NCBI GenBank assembly: GCA_022559845.1
Contig: CM040123.1
Location: forward strand, 321,575,933 to 321,639,932
From: Amorphophallus konjac
Taxonomy: Eukaryota; Streptophyta; Magnoliopsida; Alismatales; Araceae
Direction of reading: 5' to 3'
Length of the DNA: 64,000 nt
A program made the translations under genes and the position numbers. Shown here piece after piece: positions 41,775 through 53,048 of this stretch (position 1 is the stretch's first letter; every line of letters begins with the position of its first letter). Below the pieces are notes generated by a model. It saw nothing but the letters and a program-made list of their open reading frames with translations, was not told the origin of the DNA and made no database searches.

Positions 41775-44700
41775 ACAGAAACGCAAGCTCACTCGTCAGA
41801 AAAGTAACCTCCAGACAAAGGAAGCTGCCCTAGGATGAATTGAAGAATGCCATAGATTGAACCAAGGCCGCCTGAAATTACCACCAGTTCGGAGAAGATT
41901 AAATGCTGACTTGACAGAGAAGACCCCCCTGGCAGTGCCAGTCCAGACCCAGACATCTACAAAATTGCTAAGCTGAGCTCTGTATAATTGATAATCAGGA
42001 CATAGCTGCAACCAAACTTCATATTGGGACTTTGTTAAGACCTGTCTAACTGAAGCAAAAGGAATAGCTTGCTGACTGGTGATCTCAGAAGCTGATACCA
42101 GATGGAGGAGAGGCCCATTACCAGTCCAATTATCCCTGAAAAAATCAATATCAGCCCCATCCCCTAAGAACCACCGGGAATGACTGATAATGAGGTTCTT
42201 CACTTTATGAAAAACCATTGAAGGCAACCCAGCAGGAAGAGGCTTCTTGCACCCAGAGAAGTGGGACTTGATAAATCTGTGCCTCGCATACTTAGACCAT
42301 AAGGAGGACCCATGAAGAACATTCCACATTGCTTTAGCAGCTAGAGCAACCTGAACCCAATACAAATCTCTAATTCCAAGGCCCCCTTCAGCCCACGGTT
42401 TTTGAATAGCCTTCCAAGCCACCCAATGCCGCTTTCTTTCACCTTCAGCACCCTACCAAAAAAAATTGGCACAAAGTCTATCTATTGCATTTATTACAGT
42501 TCTCGGAATAAAGCAAGCAGAGGCCAAGTAGATTGGCATACTTCAAAGCACTGCATTGATTAACACAAGTCTCCTGCCTGAGACAAAAACTTAGACTGCC
42601 AACCTGCAAGCCTCAATTGAATTTGATCAATTAGATACTTCGTGCATTTGTAACGCCCTCTTTTAATAGGAATACCTAGGTATCGGAATTCATCTGCCAT
42701 AATCTTATAACCAGTCAAGGCTTGAACAGATTGCCTGAGAGAAGGGGGAGCTTTTGAGGAAACAATGAAACTACTTTTACCAGCATTAACCAACTGTCCT
42801 GAACAGGACTGATACTTCTCTTTGAAATCAGAAATGAAATAATATTCTGCATGCTTGCATTGAGAAAAACTAGAGTATCATCCGCATATAAAAGGTGAGA
42901 AACCTGAATAGAATGCCTAGGGCCACTGAAACCCCTCAGCAGCCCAGAATGAAACATATTAGATAGACCCCTGCTGAGCACTTCTGAAGCAATTATAAAG
43001 AGGTAAGGGGCAAGAGGATCCCCTTGCCTAATCCCTCTACTAGATTTAAAGAACCCAGTCAAGGAGCCATTGAAATTAGCAGTAAACCAGCAGTTTGAAA
43101 GCAGCATACCAATTAGAGAAGTGAACCAGGTATTGAAACCAAACTTCCTCGGAACTGCAAAAATAAAGTCCCATTCCATTCTATCGTAAGCTTTGGCCAT
43201 ATCCAATTTGAAGATGGCATTGTGACCTCTAACCTTTCTATTAACGTCCATCATCATTTGCCTTGCTAAAGCAACATTGTCCAGGATATACCGGCCTTTA
43301 ACAAAAGCCCCTATTCCTCAGAAATGAGGCTTGGTAGAATTGGAGCCAGGCGCTAAAAAATGATTCGAGAGATAATTTTGTAAGAAAAGTTGCACAGACT
43401 AATCGGCCTGAAATCATTGAAGGACATAGGCTCAGAAACCTTAGGGACTAAAGCAATAAGAGAAGAAGCAACACTGTGAGGCAAGGGAAATCCCATAAAA
43501 AAGGACTGGATAGCTTCAATAATATCAGAACCAATAATATCCCAAGTAGAAGTATAGAAGACACCTGAGAGTCCATCTGGCCCTGGAGAGCTTGAGCCAT
43601 TGAGAGACCAAACTACCTTCCTGACCTCCTCCCCACTCGGAATTGCACAGAGGACTGAGTGAAATTCATCTATAATGATTTGAGGAATGCAGTCCAGGAG
43701 AGAATAATCTATAGAGTGTTGTTTAGAGAAGAAAAGAGTATTATAGAAGGTAACAACTTCTTTACATAGAACTTTCTGATCAGAGCACCAAACCTCTAGC
43801 TCTCCAACTCTTAGTCTACTGATGAAATTCCTTCACCGATTGCTTTGTACCATAGCATGATAGAAGGATGTGTTTCTGTCCCCATTATCAATCCATTCTA
43901 TTCGAGCTTTTTGGTTCAAAAACACCTCCTCCCTTTAAAGAGCTTGGCCAAGCCCCGCACTTGCTGCATTGAGATTAACTTTGTTACTTGGAGAGGCATC
44001 TGCATCATAAACTGACTGATGGTACTCGAGCTCTGCTTCTGCAATTTTGACATTTTGAAAGACATCTCCAAAGACTTCCTTATTCCATTTCCGAAGGAAA
44101 AGCCTCACAGCTTTGAGCTTGATGGAAAGCCTAACCAGAGCACTAGGGTGGTTAGACTGAGACTGCTGCCAGACATCAGAAACAACCTGCAAAAAGGATT
44201 GATGGGAGCACCACATCTTCTGAAATACAAATCTAGCTGGGCCAAGAGAGAGGTTGTTCATAGTCAATAATAGAGGAGCATGGTCCGAAGAACCTCTTGG
44301 AAGGTGCTTTATCACTAACTGAGACTGAGTAGACTGGTAGTGATTATTAAGGAAAATCTGATCCAGTCTAGCCCGAATGTTGGCCTGCCTTGCTCTGTTA
44401 TTAGTCCAAGTCATGGCTGGACCAGTGAAGCCCGCATCCATGAGACCAGCTGAACACATGAACCCATTAAAATCTGCCATTGCAGCTGTGGGAGGGCTAG
44501 AACCACCAATCTTTTTCGAGGCCTGCAAAACACAGTTAAAGTCTCCTCCTACTAGCCAAGGGACAGTCACTGAGGGGGCAAAAGAAGATAAGTCATCAAA
44601 CATACCTTTCCTTAGAAGAGGGTCGCAGGCATCATAGAGAAAAGAGAAGAATGAGGAGAACTCATGACCAGACTTCAGACCAAGGGTGATATATTGAGAA

Positions 44701-44951
44701 GAGGACTGAACTACCTCCAAGGTGTAACAGGCTTTCCAGAGGACCCAACTTTTGGAGTCACTCAGATTATTACCCACAAACTTTTCCATTTGGAGAAATC
44801 TACTTAGCTGAGCAGCTTTAATCAATGACAACATTGGTTCACAAATAACAACCATATTGACCTTATTAGATTGAACAAGATGATGAAGACTTCTTCGAGA
44901 ACCAGAATTCCCTACACCTTTTATATTCCAAATCAGAATTGGGAACATCAT
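41775..44951 (-). pseudogene. LINE ORF2: endonuclease, reverse transcriptase, zf-RVT
   Basis: Residues from 44951 (MMFPILIWNIKGVGNSGSRR) form an APE-like endonuclease (WLVGGDFNCV, GSSDHAPLLL). A stop near 43933 separates it from RT. RT spans about 43900-42430 with SSPGPDGLSG, FKLDMAKAYDRMEW, GIRQGDPLAPYLF and catalytic LLYADDTLVF, all L1 hallmarks. Frames shift near 43300 and 42790. The last part (42422-41796) is the zf-RVT domain (GGLGIRDL, WRLLF). ORF2 would nick target DNA and prime reverse transcription; this copy is inactive. Confidence 0.92.
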
Positions 44952-45142
44952 AAGATTTGACTGGCCTTGGCTTCCTCCGACCAGGCTCGGGATCTTGTGA
45001 TAACCCCCCCAGCTTCAGGTCGTCCCCTGCCAACTTTACAGTCTTGCAAAGGAAGTTGCATAAGAGCATTATCCTGCCCAGCCATATCAGCTACTCTTTG
45101 ACCAACACTCTGAATAGCTTCCAACAGAACACCTGAGTTACA

Positions 45143-46492
45143 CTAAACAACTTCAACAGATGAGATCACCTCTTTATCAGTTTCTTGACAGGACAGACCC
45201 GACTCTGTATCAGGACCTGTCACTGGCATTTGCAACTTAGAATTATGAACTTCATCAACTCCAGTGAAAACACTAGGAAGCAACTTATCCAATTGAAGAA
45301 CACTCGGGAGAGCAACAATCTCCAATTGACTAACAGAGTCCAGAGAGGAGGGCTGACTTTGGCTTGAAGAGAGCTCATGGCCATTGGTCGACTTAGTGTA
45401 ATCCTCAGGAGGTTCTCCAATAGCTGGCTTTAAAGATTTAGGAGAAACCTGTTTGGACTCATCTTCAGAAACAACAATGTGATCCATCGCACCACAAACC
45501 AGATCACCCATAGTACCATCCTGACAATTAATCTGATCCATACCATGATCCAATTCTTCAGTAACCTGTTGCAAGGCTGCAAACATATTTCCTTGAGTGG
45601 CATTATTACGAGCAGCTAGAGGGCCAGCTTGGCGGGGCTTGAACAAATGTCTAAGGGGCCTTGCATCCGGAGCTAGACCAGGAATAATAGAGGGGCGAGC
45701 TGCCTTTCCTACCTTCTTCTTGCAATCAGACTCCAGATGACCAAGCTTGTGACAGAAAGCACACAATGAGGGCACTCGGTGATAACTGACATTCTGCCAG
45801 TACCCCTTCCCATCCAGATCGATCCACAGCCGATCCCTTCGATTGGCTGACAGGTCTAATTCTACACAAGCCAGAGCTTCCGAAGTATCAGACATGGCCA
45901 GGGTCCTCTCGTGGCTTTTGAGGACAATACCAAAATTACCAGCTATAGATCTCATGCAATCCTCATGATAAAGATTTGTCGGAAGTAGAGGAAAGCCTAT
46001 CCAGACCGGGGCTGTGTACGGATCAGCATCAAAATCAAAATCGGCCACCCAGTGAAAGAAACAAAATAAGAAACCCTTAATATAAAGATTTTTCTGCAGC
46101 AGCAATTTCATGAAATCCGCTTCACAATCAAATCTTATGAGCAGGTGGCGAGGGTTAAGCTTACTAATGACAAAATCAGAGGACAAACCCAAGTGCTGAG
46201 ATAGACAGCTCTTGATATCAGGGATTGCAGGTCGGCCATAAGAGCACTTGGAAACTATAGCGAATGATAGAGGAAGCAATGAAGCCTGCAAATCAGTCTT
46301 GGAGAAGAAAACGGCCGGCTCTCCAAGATCCATGAAGCTCGGATTCTTAACCGGGATGGCGACCTTCATCTTCAATTGAGATTCCACTAAAACCTGAGCA
46401 AAGGAACGACGAGGGCCAGGCAGTGTCAAGGGAGGAAGGGAAGCTCCGAATCTTGTAGCTGAGGAAGAAGATTCCCCCACCACACCGGCCAT
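45143..46492 (-). CDS. LINE ORF1: DUF4283/CCHC nucleic-acid-binding protein, 449 aa
   Basis: The frame is uninterrupted from MAGVVGESSSSATRFG to a stop. Residues about 40-200 resemble DUF4283, common in plant L1 ORF1 (FALVSK-like AIVSKCSYGRPAIP, WIGFPLLPTNLYHEDCMRSI). A CCHC zinc knuckle lies at about 240-255 (CAFCHKLGHLESDC). The C-terminal half is Ser/Glu/Asp-rich and probably disordered. The protein should bind LINE RNA. It is intact although ORF2 is broken. Confidence 0.85.
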   Translation of the reverse strand: MAGVVGESSSSATRFGASLPPLTLPGPRRSFAQVLVESQLKMKVAIPVKNPSFMDLGEPAVFFSKTDLQASLLPLSFAIVSKCSYGRPAIPDIKSCLSQHLGLSSDFVISKLNPRHLLIRFDCEADFMKLLLQKNLYIKGFLFCFFHWVADFDFDADPYTAPVWIGFPLLPTNLYHEDCMRSIAGNFGIVLKSHERTLAMSDTSEALACVELDLSANRRDRLWIDLDGKGYWQNVSYHRVPSLCAFCHKLGHLESDCKKKVGKAARPSIIPGLAPDARPLRHLFKPRQAGPLAARNNATQGNMFAALQQVTEELDHGMDQINCQDGTMGDLVCGAMDHIVVSEDESKQVSPKSLKPAIGEPPEDYTKSTNGHELSSSQSQPSSLDSVSQLEIVALPSVLQLDKLLPSVFTGVDEVHNSKLQMPVTGPDTESGLSCQETDKEVISSVEVV

Positions 46493-46560
46493 GGCCGGCC
46501 GGCGGAAGGGCGAGACGCCAGGAAAGACAGCAATGGCGGGAGAGCTCTAGAGGGCAAGAA

Positions 46561-47185
<625 letters not shown>

Positions 47186-49000
47186 TGTAAGGATTCGATC
47201 AACCCAGTTCGGGCAATGCAGCGGATAATAAAAAATTATAATCAGAACCCGGGCTTTATGGAATCCTAGAACCATGCTCTAATCGATGCAATAATTACTC
47301 CCAACCCCTAACTGCGGGTTGTAGATTTTACCTTGCACGGAACGTCGCTGTCTGTAGTGCCTGATGCAGATTTCCACGAACGTCGAGCCGTACAGATGTA
47401 CGGCCTCTAGAGCTGATCACACAGATCCTCGTGCAATGACGATATCCTCCCATCCTTCCTCTACGTGCACAAGCCGCGGATCCCCCAAACACGATCTTCC
47501 CTAAGCTTTCCCCTTTAAGAGAGAGAGAGAGCCACTAGGGAGAGAGACAGAGAGCAAGAGGGAGGAGAGGGGAGGAGAGAATCTCTTCTTCTCTCCTTTT
47601 AATGCTTGGTTAAGGAAGCAGAAGAAGAGGTTCACGTAGGATGCATATATATATAAAGGTTGGGTGCTTTTCAAAAGAATCCATAAGGACCAAAATTGTA
47701 TATGTATCTTTCTTATTATTGTACATATGTATTAAGCCCTTCTTATATTCCTTTCCACAAGGAATTTAAGACTTTTAACATATACATTTGTACAATAATA
47801 CTCTGTCACCCGAGAATCTATTGTGTGTGATCCTCTAGGCCCATAGTCACTCTAGTTTAAGGCCCAATAACTTCTAATTCTAAATTGGAAGTAAATTAAA
47901 CTTATTATTCGCTACTTGAGCCGAATAATAGTTTAATTTATTCCAAACCTTTGATCAAGTTGGGTCAAGCAAATACGCGTGATCTCAAAGGACGTCAGGT
48001 TCAAACCACCCTATCTGGGACCTGTAAGTCTATAGTTGCCGCATCGCTATAATCCCTCGCTCCTTCTATGAGTCTGGTTCGATCGAGCGTATGGTTTCTG
48101 TCAAACCCCATGATCGTGCCATTCGACTATGACCTCCTTAAAGTGTATGGCATCCGTTCTAAACGAACTCACACGACCCTGGCCAGGGATTTAATGGAGC
48201 GTCAATATCATAACCCATTAACTGTCTGATATATACCCGACAGTGAGCGATCCCCTCTTGACTATTGATGATCTTCACACGTATCCTGAAATGGTTAATG
48301 ACTTGGCAATTCATGACTTGTGGTTAAAGTCACTTAGTCAACTCATTAAACCATTCCAGTCCTCGAGTAAGATCCAATCAATGTCTCAGGTCAAAGGACC
48401 AACGATGCTACTGAGACAATTGGATCTTCAGTTGACATTAGGTATAATCAACCATCTGAAGATCCAATAGCAGATCAGTTCAGTGTACATCCTCCCAGAA
48501 CGTACACCTACACATATGTATCGGTGCCCCGCACCAGTGACCATGAGACTGCTCACCCATACATCTTATGTACTGGTTTAATAGGTAATCAAAGTCCCCG
48601 AGTGATTACCCTCCAACCAGGAACAGTTTATGGTATGTCTAGATGTAAAGTCAGTCTCATGATCAAGATCCCATCTCAAGTTGACTTTACAACCACATAT
48701 TTGTTGTGCCCCTTGTGTTTTGATGAATGTGGATGAATGTGGTGTTTTAATGATAGCAACATGAATGAGTCACCATATTATTTTGCTAAGAAGATCACAT
48801 TGAATGATAGCAATATGAATGCATATGACTGATATATTCTCTGGAGAATGCTTGAGTATGTTATATCTGATCTATTCTGTGGAGAATGCATGAGTGTGCT
48901 AAATCATGCAGTGTTCCATACTAAGTGCATAATGTGTTTTGTGCTTGAATTAAGATCGGTGCATTGCTCCTTCTGTGCATATACTGCATCAGTGCACTTA

Positions 49001-49308
49001 GATGGGTCGACCCCCTTCCTTGATGGGTCGACTCCCTCAGAACACAAGTTTATACAACTATCCATCTTATTTAGTGTCTTATGCAGCGTCAACGCAGTAA
49101 GTGTGTACATTGCATTCTCAAGTCTGCAGCGTCAACGCTGTAAGTCTATACAGCCTCTGTGTGTTCTATGCATTTCACAAGCCTACACACTCAGCATAGT
49201 CTATACATCGTGTTGGGTCTGTGTTGTGTTTGTGCATCATTGAGAACACAAGTCTGTACATCCATGCATCATGGGTCGACCCCCTTCTTTGATGGGTCGA
49301 CTCCCCCA
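49001..49308 (+). repeat. Duplicated GATGGGTCGACCCCC block
   Basis: A block of about 38 bp made of two ATGGGTCGAC half-units occurs at 49001-49039 and 49271-49308, each followed by CACAAGTCT or ACACAAGT. The GGTCGACC core is palindromic. Confidence 0.85.
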
Positions 49309-50606
49309 GATTCACAAGTCTATACACTCGTCTTCATGCATAGCAGAGTCTATACACTGCATGGCGAGCCCAAAAGTCTATACATTGCATTGGCTAAGTC
49401 TGAACATTGTCCGTCTCATTTAGCGTCTAAGGCAATGTCTATACACTGGACTCAAAGTCTGTACATTGAGTGTCTCATTGAGCGTCTCATGCAAGTCTAT
49501 ACAGCGCATCAGACTAAGTCTGTACATTGAGCGTCTCATTGAGCGTCTCATGTAAGTCTATACAATGCATCAGCAAGTCTGTACATCGGACTGTTTCAAG
49601 TGAAGTCTGTACAACGTCATGCATCATTCTTCAAGTCCACACACTGCACTGTAGATTGCTCGAGGTGAAGTCTGTACATCCATCAATGAACTTCCAAGTC
49701 TGTACATCCATCAGTGAACTTCAAGTCTGTACATCCATCAGTGATCTTGCAAGTCTATACATCGGTAGCTTTACCGACATTGCACTCGAAGTCTATACAC
49801 TGATAGCTTTACCGTCGTTTCCCTTGGCAAGTCTATACATCCTAGAACTGTGCAAGTCTGTACAGTCATTCCCTTGCCAAAGTCTATACATTATGAACCT
49901 TGAAGTCTGTACAGACTTTGCCTTGCTCAAGTCTGTACATCGCCCAGTTGGCAAGTCCATACATTGGAAGTCCATACATTCGTTTGCCTTGCATCGTTCA
50001 TCAAGTCTGTACAGCCCTTTCGCTTGGCAAGTCTATACATTGTGAATGTCTATACACTCGATTGCCTTGCTTTGATCAAGCATGTACAGAGTTCCCTTTT
50101 GATAGTCTGTACATCGTTCATGATGTCTGAACAACGAGCAAGTCTGTACATCGGACTAGTCTGCATCGGCTAAGTCCATACATTGTCCAAGTTATGCATG
50201 CATCATTCATGAAGTCTATACATTGTCTGTCTTCCTTAGAGTCTCATGCATAACATCAAGTCTGTACATTGTGCATCATATGAGTTGAAGTCTGTACATC
50301 GTGCATCTAGTGTTTCAAGTCTATACATTGTTGCACGTTGTGTCTATCAAGTCTACACATTGTTTCTTCATGCATTGAAGTCTGCACATTGCTGAATGCT
50401 CATCAAGTCCATACATTGGCAAGTCTTTACATTGCCTAAGTCTATACGTTGGCTGCTGAATGTTCTTCAAAGTCTGCACATTGCTTTACACTTCAGTAAG
50501 TCTGTACAGTGGTTGCCTTCTTATATGAAGTCTGTACATTGCATTCGCCTTCACAAAGTCTATACAGTGAAGTCTATACATTACATCCTGCAAAGTATGT
50601 ACATGG
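49143..50606 (+). repeat. About 50 copies of AAGTCTRTACAT in the solo LTR
   Basis: The 12-mer AAGTCTRTACAT (often followed by TG or CG) recurs about 50 times in one orientation in 1.46 kb. Average spacing is about 28 bp and individual gaps run from 15 to about 45 bp. Examples start near 49143, 49251, 49315, 49374, 49457, 49516, 49575, 49667, 49695, 49721, 49750, 49928, 50139, 50287 and 50570. One more is at 50871, past the TATA box. Between motifs the sequence is not conserved. Long open frames through it are by-products. Confidence 0.93.
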
Positions 50607-50825
50607 TTTTAGACTTAAACTGATAACTTGATTCTCTATCTGACAGGCACCCTTCGTGAAGCCTAATGAAGACACGTGATCCAAGGAAGGACGAGGTGCC
50701 CAGATTATGACACGTGGATGTAGCCCAGCCAGGATGCTGCCAGGTGGTCGAAATGCCTCAGTTCTAGCGAAAAGCCTTTGGGCGGGAGATGTGGAAGCCA
50801 CACGACCCTATCCACCCTGCTGCAC

Positions 50826-50834
50826 TATATATAT
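50826..50834 (+). promoter_or_regulatory. Putative TATA box of the solo LTR
   Basis: CTATATATATG follows GCA about 220 bp after the motif array. It places nearly all motif copies in U3. Confidence 0.6.
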
Positions 50835-51824
50835 GAAGAATCCTTTGTCTGAAGATGATCGATTAAGGGGCAAAGTCTATACAGTGAAGCAGAAGTAGAG
50901 GAGAGCCTTCTCGATCCAGTGTGAAGAGCAGAGAAGAAAAAGAGAAAGAGAAGAAGAGCAGAAGAAAAAGAAGAAAAAGTGAGAGATAGAGAGCTCGAGC
51001 AGATAAAAGAGGAAGGGAAGGAAAAAGAGAGAGAGAGAGTGAGACAGAGTGATCGGAAGAAGAATAAGGGCAGAGAGAAGCTTCATTCTGAAGATCAGTC
51101 TTTACTGGAAGTCGGATCAGATCCACTCCAGTCAGCTCTTAGGAGCCACATTTGTGCTTTCATTTTCAGCTTTCAGTCGTTGATTGTTATCTTTCGTTTT
51201 TCTTTTATACTTTCTTCAAGCTGTTTGTCAGCATTTGCAGTGGAGGATTCCACTGGACGGCTAAGCTGTATTGCCCAGCGGAGCAAGCTGTGAGGCTCAG
51301 CAGGCGAGGAGGATTCCTCGGATAGCAAGCTGTGAGGCTCAGCAGATTGTATGGTAAGTTGTGATGCCCAGCTGTTCAAGCTGTGAGTCAGCGGAATCCA
51401 CACTCGGTTTGAGTGTGGGGTGGACGTAGGTCTGCAGGACCGAACCACCTAAAAACCCATTGTGCAGTGGTTTGATTTCTTCTATCTGATTGGTGCTAGA
51501 TGAATGCTTAGGTGCGCTTTGCCTTGATTGCTCACTGTGTGTTTGTTTAATTCCGCAACTGCTTATTAGCCTTCAGGTTTGTCTAGTTAGCGAACTAGCA
51601 ATTTTAGTGAGCATTAGATTTTAAATTGGGCAAAGTTTTTAAAGGGAAATTCATTCACCCCCTCTGAATCATAGCACCGAACCCAACAATATCTTAGGGA
51701 CATCGTAGAGTAATATATAATTACAAATTTACGCTCAAATACCACTTCGTTAATAATGAACAAGATCGTAAAACTATCGGGCCTACTCGACCCGAAATTT
51801 GCCTGTAGCACACCAATACTAACA

Positions 51825-52109
51825 AGGTTGGCATACAAAAAGCACCTCCATTTTTGCCGGCAACCACATTCCTAACCAACCCCCTCGCCTCATCCAGCCA
51901 GCACTCGTCTCTCCCCGACCCGTGTCACAACCCATAACTGGGCCTCCCTCATTCCCACAGCCGTCGGCCCTGTTATCCGCGCCCCCACCACTAATTGCCT
52001 ACTGGTCCACCAGCAAAAACCCTTCACCACATCTCTACCTACACCCTCAAAACCGCTTATCTTCCCTCGGCCATCTACCCTGCCATCCAACTCCACTGTA
52101 CCTTCACCC
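51825..52109. other. C-rich unassigned sequence before the gap
   Basis: This stretch is C-rich on the plus strand with a short open frame from 51922 (MSQPITGPPSFPQPS) running into the N gap. I cannot recognise it. It may be a promoter or an exon cut by the gap. Confidence 0.4.
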
Positions 52110-52209
52110 NNNNNNNNNNNNNNNNNNNNNNNNNNNNNNNNNNNNNNNNNNNNNNNNNNNNNNNNNNNNNNNNNNNNNNNNNNNNNNNNNNNNNNNNNNN
52201 NNNNNNNNN
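52110..52209. other. Assembly gap, 100 N
   Basis: Exactly 100 unknown bases, the usual placeholder for a scaffold gap of unknown size. Left and right neighbours may not be truly adjacent. Confidence 0.99.
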
Positions 52210-52552
52210 TATGAAGGGTATACACATAAATAAGAATGTAAGATATATTTTTATGTAATTTTTTTAATAGATGTAAATAAGAATCTAAGATATATTTTTA
52301 TGTAATTTTTTATTACAGATGTATATACGAAGGGAAAAATACCTATTGAAAATTTAGAACCCTTTAATTTTTTTCCTCCTCTAGTCCTCAATTTTTTTAC
52401 CTCCCTGGGTAATATTTTAATAAAAAAAAAATTCGAACATCCGAGCCCTGTCCTTCAAGAAGGATATGTGAAACCCTTCTCAAGTGGCATTTGGAAACAA
52501 AAATAGCTGTTTTTGAACGGCCTCTGCTCCATCTTCTTCCTCTCCTCTCCTC

Positions 52553-52556
<4 letters not shown>
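52210..52556. other. AT-rich upstream region of the LEA gene
   Basis: It contains a direct repeat of about 50 bp (AAGATATATTTTTATGTAATT near 52240 and 52287). No gene is visible. Confidence 0.6.

Positions 52557-52588
<32 letters not shown>
52557..52588. repeat. (CT)n microsatellite in the LEA promoter
   Basis: About 15 CT units sit directly before the TATA box; a second CT run lies near 52659. Pyrimidine patches are common near plant core promoters. Confidence 0.9.
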
Positions 52589-52593
<5 letters not shown>

Positions 52594-52594
<1 letters not shown>

Positions 52595-52600
52595 ATATAA
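52594..52600 (+). promoter_or_regulatory. TATA box of the LEA gene
   Basis: CTATATAAACC lies about 110 bp upstream of the ATG at 52707, a normal distance for a short 5' leader. Confidence 0.75.
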
Positions 52601-52706
52601 ACCTCGCTGCCGCCTCCTCCCACAAAACCCTACCCTAGATAGTAGATACCCATCAACCTCTCTCTCTCTCTCTCTAAAAAGGTATTCTTTTTTCTACTCT
52701 GGCACA

Positions 52707-53048
52707 ATGCAGAGAGTTGCACCCATCGCCGCCGTCCTCGGCCGCAGGTGGGTCTCCTCTCCTTTGTCCTCTTCCCTTGTTCCCCTGTCGGAACTCTCCA
52801 TGACCTTCCTCCCTCACTGCAGGGCCTACGCGACCGCGGCGGAGAGCACGAAGGGCAGCGTGGGGGCGGTGGCGCCGGGGATGGTGAAGATGGCGAAGGC
52901 GGCCGCGGAGTCGCCCTCCTCCGCCGGCAGTGGCAAGGCGGAAGTGTTCTGGATGAGGGACCCGAAGACGGGGTACTGGATCCCCGAGAACCGGTTCGGC
53001 GAGGTGGACGTGGCGGAGCTCCGGGAGGTCATCCTCTCCAAGAAATAG
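52707..53048 (+). CDS. Late embryogenesis abundant protein, LEA5/SAG21-like (LEA_3 family)
   Basis: The start MQRVAPIAAVLG is an Arg-containing, hydrophobic mitochondrial-type presequence. The most likely structure is two exons, 52707-52747 and 52823-53048, around a 75-bp intron (GTGGGT...CACTGCAG). This gives LGRRAYATAAESTKG, as in the family, and an 88-aa protein. The C-terminal motif FWMRDPKTGYWIPENRFG, then EVDVAELREVIL, is the LEA_3 signature. These small stress- and senescence-induced proteins protect mitochondria or affect redox state. Because 75 is a multiple of three and the intron has no stop, retention would give a 113-aa protein. GC-rich codons suggest a monocot. Confidence 0.9.
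   Translation: MQRVAPIAAVLGRRWVSSPLSSSLVPLSELSMTFLPHCRAYATAAESTKGSVGAVAPGMVKMAKAAAESPSSAGSGKAEVFWMRDPKTGYWIPENRFGEVDVAELREVILSKK

Larger units (their letters stand above)
41775..46560 (-). mobile_element. L1-type LINE, 3' truncated
   Basis: On the minus strand, ORF1 (45143-46492) is followed by ORF2 with endonuclease, RT and a C-terminal zinc-binding domain. This is the plant L1 layout. The 3' end stops inside the C-terminal domain at about 41775, where the Gag-only element LTR begins. No poly(A) tail is present. A short 5' leader lies upstream of ORF1 to about 46560. Confidence 0.9.
48702..51688 (+). mobile_element. SIRE-like Copia solo LTR, 3.0 kb
   Basis: It starts TGTTGTGCCCCTTGTG and ends GAACCCAACA after ATTCATTCACCCC, the ends of SIRE/Maximus LTRs. 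Terminal inverted repeats are TGTTG/CAACA. Flanking 5-mers are ATATT and ATATC, a target duplication with one mismatch. There is no PBS or internal domain, so it is a solo LTR from LTR-LTR recombination. It carries a motif array (49143-50606), a TATA box near 50826 and no credible gene. Confidence 0.85.
47186..51824 (-). mobile_element. Copia LTR in reverse orientation, split by a solo LTR
   Basis: The minus strand begins TGTTAGTATTGG at 51824 and ends TCCTTACA at 47186 beside a PBS. Removing the nested insert (48702-51688) leaves about 1.65 kb, a typical Copia LTR length. The two halves join at ACCACATAT/ATCTTAGGGAC. A GA-rich microsatellite lies near 47518-47580. No coding gene is supported in the flanks. 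Confidence 0.72.

Noticed and set aside
49159..50173. Long plus-strand frames (up to 172 aa) full of SVHT/SLYI repeats
   Set aside because: They are translations of the AAGTCTRTACAT array in all three frames; the repeat period is not a multiple of three and no domain is present.
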